Notes: generated from the sequence alone by a model not told the origin. A DNA stretch of 64,000 bases from Chamaea fasciata (GCA_029207755.1 JARCOQ010000187.1:1-64000); one strand, 5' to 3'. Counted from the first letter of the stretch, positions 1 through 13,380 are shown. Made by a program: numbers and translations.

Positions 1-3000
1 GCAAACGCCGTTTGGCCGCGCCGAGTGCACTCTCCGGCCGTTCGCTCGCAGGCCGGCCTGGAACAGCGTCAAACGCTGTTTCCGAGCTCTCCACAGGCAG
101 AGAAGCTGTTTGCAGCACGGCAAGTGCTTCTCCTAGCCTGGGAAGCGAGCAAACGCCGTTTGGCCGCGCCGAGTGCACTCTCCGGCGCTTCGCTTGCAGG
201 CCGGCCTGGAACAGCGTCAAACGCTGTTTTCCGAGCTCTCCACAGGCAGAGAAGCTGTTTGCAGCACGGCAAGTGCTTCTCCTAGCCTGGGAAGCGAGCA
301 AACGCCGTTTGGCCGCGCCGAGTGCACTCTCCGGCGCTTCGCTCGCAGGCCGGCCTGGAACAGCGTCAAACGCTGTTTCCGAGCTCTCCACAGGCAGAGA
401 AGCTGTTTGCAGAACGGCAAGTGCTTCTCCTAGCCTGGGAAGCGAGCAAACGCCGTTTGGCCGCGCCGAGTGCACTCCTCCGGCGGTTCGCTCGCAGGCC
501 GGCCTGGAACAGCGTCAAACGCTGTTTCCGAGCTCTCCCACAGGCAGAGAAGCTGTTTGCAGCACGGCAAGTGCTTCTCCTAGCCTGGGAAGCGAGCAAA
601 CGCCGTTTGGCCGCGCCGAGTGCACTCTCCGGCGGTTCGCATCGCAGGCCGGGACCTGGAACAGCGTCAAACGCTGTTTCCGAGCTCTCCACAGGCAGAG
701 AAGCTGTTTGCAGCACGGCAAGTGCTTCTCCTAGCCTGGGAAGCGAGCAAACGCCGTTTGGCCGCGCCGAGTGCACTCTCCGGCGCTTCGCTCGCAGGCC
801 GGCCTGGAACAGCGTCAAACGCTGTTTCCGAGCTCTCCACAGGCAGAGAAGCTGTTTGCAGCACGGCAAGTGCTTCTCCTAGCCTGGGAAGCGAGCAAAC
901 GCCGTTTGGCCGCGCCGAGTGCACTCTCCGGCGCGTTCGCTCGCAGGCCGGCCTGGAACAGCGTCAAACGCTGTTTCCGAGCTCTCCACAGGCAGAGAAG
1001 CTGTTTGCAGCACGGCAAGTGCTTCTCCTAGCCTGGGAAGCGAGCAAAACGCCGTTTGGCCCGCGCCGAGTGCACTCTCCGGCGCTTCGCTCGCAGGCCG
1101 GCCTGGAACAGCGTCAAACGCTGTTTCCGAGCTCTCCACAGGCAGAGAAGCTGTTTTGCAGCACGGCAAGTGCTTCTCCTAGCCTGGGAAGCGAGCAAAC
1201 GCCGTTTTGGCCGCGCCGAGTGCACTCTCCGGCGCTTCGCTCGCAGGCCGGCCTGGAACAGCGTCAAACGCTGTTTCCGAGCTCTCCACAGGCAGAGAAG
1301 CTGTTTGCAGCACGGCAAGTGCTTCTCCTAGCCTGGGAAGCGAGCAAACGCCGTTTGGCCGCGCCGAGTGCACTCTCCGGCGCTTCGCTCGCAGGCCGGC
1401 CTGGAACAGCGTCAAACGCTGTTTCCGAGCTCCTCCACAGGCAGAGAAGCTGTTTGCAGCACGGCAAGTGCTTCTCCTAGCCTGGGAAGGCGAGGCAAAC
1501 GCCGTTTGGCCGCGCCGAGTGCACTCTCCGGCGCTTCGCTCGCAGGCCGGCCTGGAACAGCGTCAAACGCTGTTTCCGAGCTCTCCACAGGCAGAGAAGC
1601 TGTTTTGCAGCACGGCAAGTGCTTCTCCTAGCCTGGGAAGCGAGCAAACGCCGTTTGGCCGCGCCGAGTGCACTCTCCGGCGCTTCGCTCGCAGGCCGGC
1701 CTGGAACAGCGTCAAACGCTGTTTTCCGAGCTCTCCACAGGCAGAGAAGCTGTTTGCAGCACGGCAAGGTGCTTCTCCTAGCCTGGGAAGCGAGCAAAAC
1801 GCCGTTTGGCCGCGCCGAGTGCACTCTCCGGCGCTTCGCTCGCAGGCCGGCCTGGAACAGCGTCAAACGCTGTTTCCGAGCTCTCCACAGGCAGAGAAGC
1901 TGTTTGCAGCACGGCAAGTGCTTCTCCTAGCCTGGGAAGCGAGCAAACGCCGTTTGGCCGCGCCGAGGTGCACTCTCCGGCGCTTCGCTCGCAGGCCGGC
2001 CTGGAACAGCGTCAAACGCTGTTTCCGAGCTCTCCACAGGCAGAGAAGCTGTTTGCAGCACGGCAAGTGCTTCTCCTAGCCTGGGAAGCGAGCAAACGCC
2101 GTTTGGCCGCGCCGAGTGCACTCTCCGGCGCTTCGCTCGCAGGCCGGCTGGGAACCAGCGTCAAACGCTGTTTCCGAGCTCTCCACAGGCAGAGAAGCTG
2201 TTTGCAGCACGGCAAGTGCTTCTCCTAGCCTGGGGAAGCGAGCAAACGCCGTTTTGGCCGCGCCGAGTGCACTCTCCGGCGCTTCGCTCGCAGGCCGGCC
2301 CTGGAACAGCGTCAAAACGCTGTTTCCGAGCTCTCCACAGGCAGAGAAGCTGTTTGGCAGCACGGCAAGTGCTTCTCCTAGCCTGGGAAGCGAGCAAACG
2401 CCGTTTGGCCGCGCCGAGTGCACTCTCCGGCGGTTCGCTCGCAGGCCGGCCTGGAACAGCGTCAAACGCTGTTTCCGAGCTCTCCACAGGCAGAGAAGCT
2501 GTTTGCAGCACGGCAAGTGCTTCTCCTAGCCTGGGAAGCGAGGCAAACGCCGTTTGGCCGCGCCGAGTGCACTCTCCGGGCCGTTCGCTTCGCAGGCCGG
2601 CCTGGAACAGCGTCAAACGCTGTTTCCGAGCTCTCCACAGGCAGAGAAGCTGTTTGCAGCACGGCAAGTGCTTCTCCTAGCCTGGGAAGCGAGCAAACGC
2701 CGTTTGGCCGCGCCGAGTGCACTCTCCGGCGCTTCGCTCGCAGGCCGGCCTGGAACAGCGTCAAACGCTGTTTCCGAGCTCTCCACAGGCAGAGAAGCTG
2801 TTTGCAGCACGGCAAGTGCTTCTCCTAGCCTGGGAAGCGAGCAAACGCCGTTTGGCCGCGCCGAGTGCACTCTCCGGCGCTTCGCTCGCAGGCCGGCCTG
2901 GAACAGCGTCAAACGCTGTTTCCGAGCTCTCCACAGGCAAGAGAAGCTGTTTGCAGCACGGCAAGTGCTTCTCCTAGCCTGGGAAGGCGAGCAAACGCCG

Positions 3001-4150
3001 TTTGGCCGCGCCGAGTGCACTCTCCGGCCGTTCGCCTCGCAGGCCGGCCTGGAACAGCGTCAAACGCTGTTTCCGAGCTCTCCACAGGCAGAGAAGCTGT
3101 TTGCAGCACGGCAAGTGCTTCTCCTAGCCTGGGAAGCGAGCAAACGCCGTTTGGCCGCGCCGAGTGCACTCTCCGGCGCTTCGCTCGCAGGCCGGCCTGG
3201 AACAGCGTCAAACGCTGTTTCCGAGCTCTCCACAGGCAGAGAAGCTGTTTGCAGCACGGCAAGTGCTTCTCCTAGCCTGGGAAGCGAGCAAACGCCGTTT
3301 GGCCGCACCGAGTGCACTCTCCGGCGCTTCGCTCGCAGGCCGGCCTGGAACAGCGTCAAACGCTGTTTCCGAGCTCTCCACAGGCAGAGAAGCTGTTTGC
3401 AGCACGGCAAGTGCTTCTCCTAGCCTGGGAAGCGAGCAAACGCCGTTTGGCCGCGCCGAGTGCACTCTCCGGCGCTTCGCTCGCAGGCCGGCCTGGAACA
3501 GCGTCAAACGCTGTTTCCGAGCTCTCCACAGGCAGAGAAGCTGTTTGCAGCACGGCAAGTGCTTCTCCTAGCCTGGGAAGCGAGCCAAACGCCGTTTGGG
3601 CCGCGCCGAGTGCACTCTCCGGCCGTTCGCTCGCAGGCCGGCCTGGAACAGCGTCAAACGCTGTTTCCCGAGCTCTCCACAGGCAGAGAAGCTGTTTGCA
3701 GCACGGCAAGTGCTTCTCCTAGCCTGGGAAGCGAGCAAACGCCGTTTGGGGCCGCGCCGAGTGCACTCTCCGGCGCTTCGCTCGCAGGCCGGCCTGGAAC
3801 AGCGTCAAACGCTGTTTCCGAGCTCTCCACAGGCAGAGAAGCTGTTTGCAGCACGGCAAGTGCTTCTCCTAGCCTGGGAAGCGAGCAAAACGCCGTTTGG
3901 CCGCGCCGAGTGCACTCTCCGGCGGTTCGCTCGCAGGCCGGCCTGGAACAGCGTCAAACGCTGTTTCCGAGCTCTCCACAGGCAGAGAAGCTGTTTGCAG
4001 AACGGCAAGTGCTTCTCCTAGCCTGGGAAGCGAGCAAACGCCGTTTGGCCGCGCCGAGTGCACTCTCCGGCGGTTCGCTCGCAGGCCGGCCTGGAACAGC
4101 GTCAAACGCTGTTTCCCGAGCTCTCCACAGGCAGAGAAGCTGTTTGCAGC
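1..4150. other. Indel-rich part of the satellite, probably poor consensus
   Basis: Monomers here carry scattered one-base insertions, mostly duplicating a neighbouring base: an extra T near 225, an extra C near 477 and 538, extra bases near 642-655, and similar changes up to an extra C near 4,114. Downstream, dozens of monomers hold exact 148-bp spacing and differ only by substitutions. Such one-sided insertion noise, confined to the window's outer end, is best explained by uncorrected long-read error near a contig or gap edge rather than by biology. Sequence differences in this stretch should not be read as real monomer variants. Confidence 0.75.
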
Positions 4151-5242
4151 ACGGCAAGTGCTTCTCCTAGCCTGGGAAGCGAGCAAACGCCGTTTGGCCG
4201 CGCCGAGTGCACTCTCCGGCGGTTCGCTCGCAGGCCGGCCTGGAACAGCGTCAAACGCTGTTTCCGAGCTCTCCACAGGCAGAGAAGCTGTTTGCAGCAC
4301 GGCAAGTGCTTCTCCTAGCCTGGGAAGCGAGCAAACGCCGTTTGGCCGCGCCGAGTGCACTCTCCGGCGCTTCGCTCGCAGGCCGGCCTGGAACAGCGTC
4401 AAACGCTGTTTCCGAGCTCTCCACAGGCAGAGAAGCTGTTTGCAGCACGGCAAGTGCTTCTCCTAGCCTGGGAAGCGAGCAAACGCCGTTTGGCCGCGCC
4501 GAGTGCACTCTCCGGCGGTTCGCTCGCAGGCCGGCCTGGAACAGCGTCAAACGCTGTTTCCGAGCTCTCCACAGGCAGAGAAGCTGTTTGCAGCACGGCA
4601 AGTGCTTCTCCTAGCCTGGGAAGCGAGCAAACGCCGTTTGGCCGCGCCGAGTGCACTCTCCGGCCGTTCGCTCGCAGGCCGGCCTGGAACAGCGTCAAAC
4701 GCTGTTTCCGAGCTCTCCACAGGCAGAGAAGCTGTTTGCAGCACGGCAAGTGCTTCTCCTAGCCTGGGAAGCGAGCAAACGCCGTTTGGCCGCGCCGAGT
4801 GCACTCTCCGGCAGTTCGCTCGCAGGCCGGCCTGGAACAGCGTCAAACGCTGTTTCCGAGCTCTCCACAGGCAGAGAAGCTGTTTGCAGCACGGCAAGTG
4901 CTTCTCCTAGCCTGGGAAGCGAGCAAACGCCGTTTGGCCGCGCCGAGTGCACTCTCCGGCGGTTCGCTCGCAGGCCGGCCTGGAACAGCGTCAAACGCTG
5001 TTTCCGAGCTCTCCACAGGCAGAGAAGCTGTTTGCAGCACGGCAAGTGCTTCTCCTAGCCTGGGAAGCGAGCAAACGCCGTTTGGCCGCGCCGAGTGCAC
5101 TCTCCGGCGCTTCGCTCGCAGGCCGGCCTGGAACAGCGTCAAACGCTGTTTCCGAGCTCTCCACAGGCAGAGAAGCTGTTTGCAGCATGGCAAGTGCTTC
5201 TCCTAGCCTGGGAAGCGAGCAAACGCCGTTTGGCCGCGCCGA

Positions 5243-8200
5243 GTGCACTCTCCGGCGCTTCGCTCGCAGGCCGGCCTGGAACAGCGTCAAACGCTGTTTC
5301 CGAGCTCTCCACAGGCAGAGAAGCTGTTTGCAGCACGGCAAGTGCTTCTCCTAGCCTGGGAAGCGAGCAAACGCCGTTTGGCCGCGCCGAGTGCACTCTC
5401 CGGCGCTTCGCTCGCAGGCCGGCCTGGAACAGCGTCAAACGCTGTTTCCGAGCTCTCCACAGGCAGAGAAGCTGTTTGCAGCACGGCAAGTGCTTCTCCT
5501 AGCCTGGGAAGCGAGCAAACGCCGTTTGGCCGCGCCGAGTGCACTCTCCGGCGCTTCGCTCGCAGGTCGGCCTGGAACAGCGTCAAACGCTGTTTCCGAG
5601 CTCTCCACAGGCAGAGAAGCTGTTTGCAGCACAGCAAGTGCTTCTCCTAGCCTGGGAAGCGAGCAAACGCCGTTTGGCCGCGCCGAGTGCACTCTCCGGC
5701 GGTTCGCTCGCAGGCCGGCCTGGAACAGCGTCAAACGCTGTTTCCGAGCTCTCCACAGGCAGAGAAGCTGTTTGCAGCACGGCAAGTGCTTCTCCTAGCC
5801 TGGGAAGCGAGCAAACGCCGTTTGGCCGCGCCGAGTGCACTCTCCGGCGCTTCGCTCGCAGGCCGGCCTGGAACAGCGTCAAACGCTGTTTCCGAGCTCT
5901 CCACAGGCAGAGAAGCTGTTTGCAGCACGGCAAGTGCTTCTCCTAGCCTGGGAAGCGAGCAAACGCCGTTTGGCCGCGCCGAGTGCACTCTCCGGCGCTT
6001 CGCTCGCAGGCCGGCCTGGAACAGCGTCAAACGCTGTTTCCGAGCTCTCCACAGGCAGAGAAGCTGTTTGCAGCACGGCAAGTGCTTCTCCTAGCCTGGG
6101 AAGCGAGCAAACGCCGTTTGGCCGCGCCGAGTGCACTCTCCGGCGCTTCGCTCGCAGGCCGGCCTGGAACAGCGTCAAACGCTGTTTCCGAGCTCTCCAC
6201 AGGCAGAGAAGCTGTTTGCAGCACGGCAAGTGCTTCTCCTAGCCTGGGAAGCGAGCAAACGCCGTTTGGCCGCGCCGAGTGCACTCTCCGGCGCTTCGCT
6301 CGCAGGCCGGCCTGGAACAGCGTCAAACGCTGTTTCCGAGCTCTCCACAGGCAGAGAAGCTGTTTGCAGCACGGCAAGTGCTTCTCCTAGCCTGGGAAGC
6401 GAGCAAACGCCGTTTGGCCGCGCCGAGTGCACTCTCCGGCGCTTCGCTCGCAGGCAGGGTTGGAACAGCGTCAAACGCTGTTTCCGAGCTCTCCACAGGC
6501 AGAGAAGCTGTTTGCAGCACGGCAAGTGCTTCTCCTAGCCTGGGAAGCGAGCAAACGCCGTTTGGCTGCGCCGAATGCACTCTCTGGCGGTTCGCTCGCA
6601 GGCAGGCTTGGAACAGCGTCAAACGCTGTTTCCGAGCTCTCCACAGGCAGAGAAGCTGTTTGCAGCACGGCAAGTGCTTCTCCTAGCCTGGGAAGCGAGC
6701 AAACGCCGTTTGGCCGCGCCGAGTGCACTTTCCGGCGGTTCGCTCGCAGGCAGGCTTGGAACAGCGTCAAACGCTGTTTCCGAGCTCTCCACAGGCAGAG
6801 AAGCTGTTTGCAGCACGGCAAGTGCTTCTCCTAGCCTGGGAAGCGAGCAAACGCCGTTTGGCCGCGCCGAGTGCACTCTCCGGCGGTTCGCTCGCAGGCA
6901 GGCTTGGAACAGCGTCAAACGCTGTTTCCGAGCTCTCCACAGGCAGAGAAGCTGTTTGCAGCACGGCAAGTGCTTCTCCTAGCCTGGGAAGCGAGCAAAC
7001 GCCGTTTGGCCGCGCCGAGTGCACTCTCCGGCGCTTCGCTCGCAGGCCGGCTTGGAACAGCGTCAAACGCTGTTTCCGAGATCTCCACAGGCAGAGAAGC
7101 TGTTTGCAGCACGGCAAGTGCTTCTCCTAGCCTGGGAAGCGAGCAAACGCCGTTTGGCCGCGCCGAGTGCACTCTCCGGCGGTTCGCTCGCAGGCAGGCT
7201 TGGAACAGCGTCAAACGCTGTTTCCGAGCTCTCCACAGGCAGAGAAGCTGTTTGCAGCACGGCAAGTGCTTCTCCTAGCCTGGGAAGCGAGCAAACGCCG
7301 TTTGGCCGCGCCGAGTGCACTCTCCGGCGCTTCGCTCGCAGGCAGGCTTGGAACAGCGTTAAACGCTATTTCCGAGCTCTCCACAGGCAGAGAGGCTGTT
7401 TGCAGCACGGCAAGTGCTTCTCCTAGCCTGGGAAGCGAGCAAACGCCGTTTGGCCGCGCCTAGTGCACTCTCCGGCGCTTCGCTCGCAGGCAGGCTTGGA
7501 ACAGCGTTAAACGCTGTTTCCGAGCTCTCCACAGGCAGAGAAGCTGTTTGCAGCACGGCAAGTGCTTCTCCTAGCCTGGGAAGCGAGCAAACGCCGTTTG
7601 GCCGCGCCTAGTGCACTCTCCGGCGCTTCGCTCGCAGGCAAGCTTGGAACAGCGTTAAACGCTGTTTCCGAGCTCTCCACAGGCAGAGAAGCTGTTTGCA
7701 GCACGGCAAGTGCTTCTCCTAGCCTGGGAAGCGAGCAAACGCCGTTTGGCCGCGCCTAGTGCACTCTCCGGCGCCTCGCTCGCAGGCAGGCTTGGAACAG
7801 CGTTAAACGCTGTTTCCGAGCTCTCCACAGGCAGAGAAGCTGTTTGCAGCACGGCAAGTGCTTCTCCTAGCCTGGGAAGCGAGCAAACGCCGTTTGGCCG
7901 CGCCGAGTGCACTCTCCGGCGGTTCGCTCGCAGGCAGGCTTGGAACAGCGTCAAACGCTGTGTCCGAGCTCTCTACAGGCAGAGAAGCTGTTTGCAGCAC
8001 GGCAAGTGCTTCTCCTAGCCTGGGAAGCGAGCAAACGCCGTTTGGCCGCGCCTAGTGCACTCTCCGGCGCTTCGCTCGCAGGAAGGCTTGGAACAGCGTT
8101 AAACGCTGTTTCCGAGCTCTCCACAGGCAGAGAAGCTGTTTGCAGCACGGCAAGTGCTTCTCCTAGCCTGGGAAGCGAGCAAACACCGTTTGGCCGCGCC

Positions 8201-9372
8201 TAGTGCACTCTCCGGCGCCTCGCTCGCAGGCAGGCTTGGAACAGCGTTAAACGCTGTTTCCGAGCTCTCCACAGGCAGAGAAGCTGTTTGCAGCACGGCA
8301 AGTGCTTCTCGTAGCCTGGGAAGCGAGCAAACGCCGTTTGGCCGCGCCGAGTGCACTCTCCGGCGGTTCGCTCGCAGGCAGGCTTGGAACAGCGTCAAAC
8401 GCTGTGTCCCAGCTCTCCACAGGCAGAGAAGCTGTTTGCAGCACGGCAAGTGCTTCTCCTAGCCTGGGAAGCGAGCAAACGCCGTTTGGCCGCGCCTAGT
8501 GCACTCTCCGGCGCTTCGCTCGCAGGCCGGCTTGGAACAGCGTCAAACGCTGTTTCCGAGCTCTCCACAGGCAGAGAAGCTGTTTGCAGCACGGCAAGTG
8601 CTTCTCCTAGCCTAGGAAGCGAGCAAACGCCGTTTGGCCGCGCCTAGTGCACTCTCCGGCGATTCGCTCGCAGGCAGGCTTGGAACAGCGTTAAACGCTG
8701 TTTCCGAGCTCTCCACAGGCAGAGAAGCTGTTTGCAGCACGGCAAGTGCTTCTCCTAGCCTGGGAAGCGAGCAAACGCCGTTTGGCCGCGCCTAGTGCAC
8801 TCTCCGGCGGTTCGCTCGCAGGCAGGCTTGGAACAGCGTTAAACGCTGTTTCCGAGCTCTCCACAGGCAGAGAAGCTGTTTGCAGCACGGCAAGTGCTTC
8901 TCCTAGCCTGGGAAGCGAGCAAACGCCGTTTGGCCGTGCCTAGTGCACTCTCCGGCGCCTCGCTCGCAGGCAGGCTTGGAACAGCGTTAAACGCTGTTTC
9001 CGAGCTCTCCACAGGCAGAGAAGCTGTTTGCAGCACGGCAAGTGCTTCTCCTAGCCTGGGAAGCGAGCAAACGCCGTTTGGCCGCGCCGAGTGCACTCTC
9101 CGGCGCTTCGCTCGCAGGCAGGCTTGGAACAGCGTCAAACGCTGTGTCCGAGCTCTCTACAGGCAGAGAAGCTGTTTGCAGAACGGCAAGTGCTTCTCCT
9201 AGCCTGGGAAGCGAGCAAACGCCGTTTGGCCGCGCCTAGTGCACTCTCCGGCGCTTCGCTCGCAGGCAGGCTTGGAACAGCGTTAAACGCTGTTTCCGAG
9301 CTCTCCACAGGCAGAGAAGCTGTTTGCAGCACGGCAAGTGCTTCTCCTAGCCTGGGAAGCGAGCAAACGCCG
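5243..9372. repeat. Higher-order repeat, first copy
   Basis: Monomer-specific variants in this stretch recur 4,440 bp (30 monomers) downstream in the same order. Examples are the monomer with GCAGGTCGG near 5,565 (again near 10,005), the GCAGGCAGGGTTGG monomer near 6,450 (again near 10,890), the TGGCTGCG monomer near 6,565 (again near 11,005), the CCGAGATCTCC monomer near 7,077 (again near 11,517), and the GCTATTTCC plus AGAGAGGCTG monomer near 7,367 (again near 11,807). The left limit is approximate: the monomers just before 5,243 do not match at that offset. Confidence 0.85.
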
Positions 9373-9682
9373 TTTGGCCGCGCCGAGTGCACTCTCCGGC
9401 GCTTCGCTCGCAGGCCGGCCTGGAACAGCGTCAAACGCTGTTTCCGAGCTCTCCACAGGCAGAGAAGCTGTTTGCAGCACGGCAAGTGCTTCTCCTAGCC
9501 TGGGAAGTGAGCAAACGCCGTTTGGCCGCGCCGAGTGCACTCTCCGGCGGTTCGCTCACAGGCCGGCCTGGAACAGCGTCAAACGCTGTTTCCGAGCTCT
9601 CCACAGGCAGAGAAGCTGTTTGCAGCACGGCAAGTGCTTCTCCTAGCCTGGGAAGCGAGCAAACGCCGTTTGGCCGCGCCGA

Positions 9683-12600
9683 GTGCACTCTCCGGCGCTT
9701 CGCTCGCAGGCCGGCCTGGAACAGCGTCAAACGCTGTTTCCGAGCTCTCCACAGGCAGAGAAGCTGTTTGCAGCACGGCAAGTGCTTCTCCTAGCCTGGG
9801 AAGCGAGCAAACGCCGTTTGGCCGCGCCGAGTGCACTCTCCGGCGCTTCGCTCGCAGGCCGGCCTGGAACAGCGTCAAACGCTGTTTCCGAGCTCTCCAC
9901 AGGCAGAGAAGCTGTTTGCAGCACGGCAAGTGCTTCTCCTAGCCTGGGAAGCGAGCAAACGCCGTTTGGCCGCGCCGAGTGCACTCTCCGGCGCTTCGCT
10001 CGCAGGTCGGCCTGGAACAGCGTCAAACGCTGTTTCCGAGCTCTCCACAGGCAGAGAAGCTGTTTGCAGCACGGCAAGTGCTTCTCCTAGCCTGGGAAGC
10101 GAGCAAACGCCGTTTGGCCGCGCCGAGTGCACTCTCCGGCGGTTCGCTCGCAGGCCGGCCTGGAACAGCGTCAAACGCTGTTTCCGAGCTCTCCACAGGC
10201 AGAGAAGCTGTTTGCAGCACGGCAAGTGCTTCTCCTAGCCTGGGAAGCGAGCAAACGCCGTTTGGCCGCGCCGAGTGCACTCTCCGGCGCTTCGCTCGCA
10301 GGCCGGCCTGGAACAGCGTCAAACGCTGTTTCCGAGCTCTCCACAGGCAGAGAAGCTGTTTGCAGCACGGCAAGTGCTTCTCCTAGCCTGGGAAGCGAGC
10401 AAACGCCGTTTGGCCGCGCCGAGTGCACTCTCCGGCGCTTCGCTCGCAGGCCGGCCTGGAACAGCGTCAAACGCTGTTTCCGAGCTCTCCACAGGCAGAG
10501 AAGCTGTTTGCAGCACGGCAAGTGCTTCTCCTAGCCTGGGAAGCGAGCAAACGCCGTTTGGCCGCGCCGAGTGCACTCTCCGGCGCTTCGCTCGCAGGCC
10601 GGCCTGGAACAGCGTCAAACGCTGTTTCCGAGCTCTCCACAGGCAGAGAAGCTGTTTGCAGCACGGCAAGTGCTTCTCCTAGCCTGGGAAGCGAGCAAAC
10701 GCCGTTTGGCCGCGCCGAGTGCACTCTCCGGCGCTTCGCTCGCAGGCCGGCCTGGAACAGCGTCAAACGCTGTTTCCGAGCTCTCCACAGGCAGAGAAGC
10801 TGTTTGCAGCACGGCAAGTGCTTCTCCTAGCCTGGGAAGCGAGCAAACGCCGTTTGGCCGCGCCGAGTGCACTCTCCGGCGCTTCGCTCGCAGGCAGGGT
10901 TGGAACAGCGTCAAACGCTGTTTCCGAGCTCTCCACAGGCAGAGAAGCTGTTTGCAGCACGGCAAGTGCTTCTCCTAGCCTGGGAAGCGAGCAAACGCCG
11001 TTTGGCTGCGCCGAGTGCACTCTCTGGCGGTTCGCTCGCAGGCAGGCTTGGAACAGCGTCAAACGCTGTTTCCGAGCTCTCCACAGGCAGAGAAGCTGTT
11101 TGCAGCACGGCAAGTGCTTCTCCTAGCCTGGGAAGCGAGCAAACGCCGTTTGGCCGCGCCGAGTGCACTTTCCGGCGGTTCGCTCGCAGGCAGGCTTGGA
11201 ACAGTGTCAAACGCTGTTTCCGAGCTCTCCACAGGCAGAGAAGCTGTTTGCAGCACGGCAAGTGCTTCTCCTAGCCTGGGAAGCGAGCAAACGCCGTTTG
11301 GCCGCGCCGAGTGCACTCTCCGGCGGTTCGCTCGCAGGCAGGCTTGGAACAGCGTCAAACGCTGTTTCCGAGCTCTCCACAGGCAGAGAAGCTGTTTGCA
11401 GCACGGCAAGTGCTTCTCCTAGCCTGGGAAGCGAGCAAACGCCGTTTGGCCGCGCCGAGTGCACTCTCCGGCGCTTCGCTCGCAGGCCGGCTTGGAACAG
11501 CGTCAAACGCTGTTTCCGAGATCTCCACAGGCAGAGAAGCTGTTTGCAGCACGGCAAGTGCTTCTCCTAGCCTGGGAAGCGAGCAAACGCCGTTTGGCCG
11601 CGCTGAGTGCACTCTCCGGCGGTTCGCTCGCAGGCAGGCTTGGAACAGCGTCAAACGCTGTTTCCGAGCTCTCCACAGGCAGAGAAGCTGTTTGCAGCAC
11701 GACAAGTGCTTCTCCTAGCCTGGGAAGCGAGCAAACGCCGTTTGGCCGCGCCGAGTGCACTCTCCGGCGCTTCGCTCGCAGGCAGGCTTGGAACAGCGTT
11801 AAACGCTATTTCCGAGCTCTCCACAGGCAGAGAGGCTGTTTGCAGCACGGCAAGTGCTTCTCCTAGCCTGGGAAGCGAGCAAACGCCGTTTGGCCGCGCC
11901 TAGTGCACTCTCCGGCGCTTCGCTCGCAGGCAGGCTTGGAACAGCGTTAAACGCTGTTTCCGAGCTCTCCACAGGCAGAGAAGCTGTTTGCAGCACGGCA
12001 AGTGCTTCTCCTAGCCTGGGAAGCGAGCAAACGCCGTTTGGCCGTGCCTAGTGCACTCTCCGGCGCTTCGCTCGCAGGCAGGCTTGGAACAGCGTTAAAC
12101 GCTGTTTCCGAGCTCTCCACAGGCAGAGAGGCTGTTTGCAGCACGGCAAGTGCTTCTCCTAGCCTGGGAAGCGAGCAAACGCCGTTTGGCCGCGCCTAGT
12201 GCACTCTCCGGCGCTTCGCTCGCAGGCAGGCTTGGAACAGCGTTAAACGCTGTTTCCGAGCTCTCCACAGGCAGAGAAGCTGTTTGCAGCACGGCAAGTG
12301 CTTCTCCTAGCCTGGGAAGCGAGCAAACGCCGTTTAGCCGCGCCTAGTGCACTCTCCGGCGCCTCGCTCGCAGGCAGGCTTGGAACAGCGTTAAACGCTG
12401 TTTCCGAGCTCTCCACAGGCAGAGAAGCTGTTTGCAGCACGGCAAGTGCTTCTCCTAGCCTGGGAAGCGAGCAAACGCCGTTTAGCCGCGCCTAGTGCAC
12501 TCTCCGGCGCCTCGCTCGCAGGCAGGCTTGGAACAGCGTTAAACGCTGTTTCCGAGCTCTCCACAGGCAGAGAAGCTGTTTGCAGCACGGCAAGTGCTTC

Positions 12601-13380
12601 TCCTAGCCTGGGAAGCGAGCAAACGCCGTTTGGCCGCGCCGAGTGCACTCTCCGGCGGTTCGCTCGCAGGCAGGCTTGGAACAGCGTCAAACGCTGTGTC
12701 CGAGCTCTCTACAGGCAGAGAAGCTGTTTGCAGCACGGCAAGTGCTTCTCCTAGCCTGGGAAGCGAGCAAACGCCGTTTGGCCGCGCCTAGTGCACTCTC
12801 CGGCGCTTCGCTCGCAGGCAGGCTTGGAACAGCGTTAAACGCTGTTTCCGAGCTCTCCACAGGCAGAGAAGCTGTTTGCAGCACGGCAAGTGCTTCTCCT
12901 AGCCTGGGAAGCGAGCAAACGCCGTTTGGCCGCGCCTAGTGCACTCTCCGGCGCTTCGCTCGCAGGCAGGCTTGGAACAGCGTTAAACGCTGTTTCCGAG
13001 CTCTCCACAGGCAGAGAAGCTGTTTGCAGCACGGCAAGTGCTTCTCCTAGCCTGGGAAGCGAGCAAACGCCGTTTGGCCGCGCCTAGTGCACTCTCCGGC
13101 GCCTCGCTCGCAGGCAGGCTTGGAACAGCGTTAAACGCTGTTTCCGAGCTCTCCACAGGCAGAGAAGCTGTTTGCAGCACGGCAAGTGCTTCTCCTAGCC
13201 TGGGAAGCGAGCAAACGCCGTTTGGCCGCGCCGAGTGCACTCTCCGGCGGTTCGCTCGCAGGCAGGCTTGGAACAGCGTTAAACGCTGTTTCCGAGCTCT
13301 CCACAGGCAGAGAAGCTGTTTGCAGCACGGCAAGTGCTTCTCCTAGCCTGGGAAGCGAGCAAACGCCGTTTGGCCGCGCC
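9683..13380. repeat. Higher-order repeat, second copy with two extra monomers
   Basis: This is the second copy of the 30-monomer pattern. The offset is 4,440 bp up to about 12,000 and then becomes 4,736 bp (32 monomers). The AGAGAGGCTG variant, found once in the first copy near 7,390, occurs twice here, near 11,830 and 12,126, so a 296-bp two-monomer duplication lies between. The copy ends where the satellite meets the diverged edge monomer. Confidence 0.8.
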
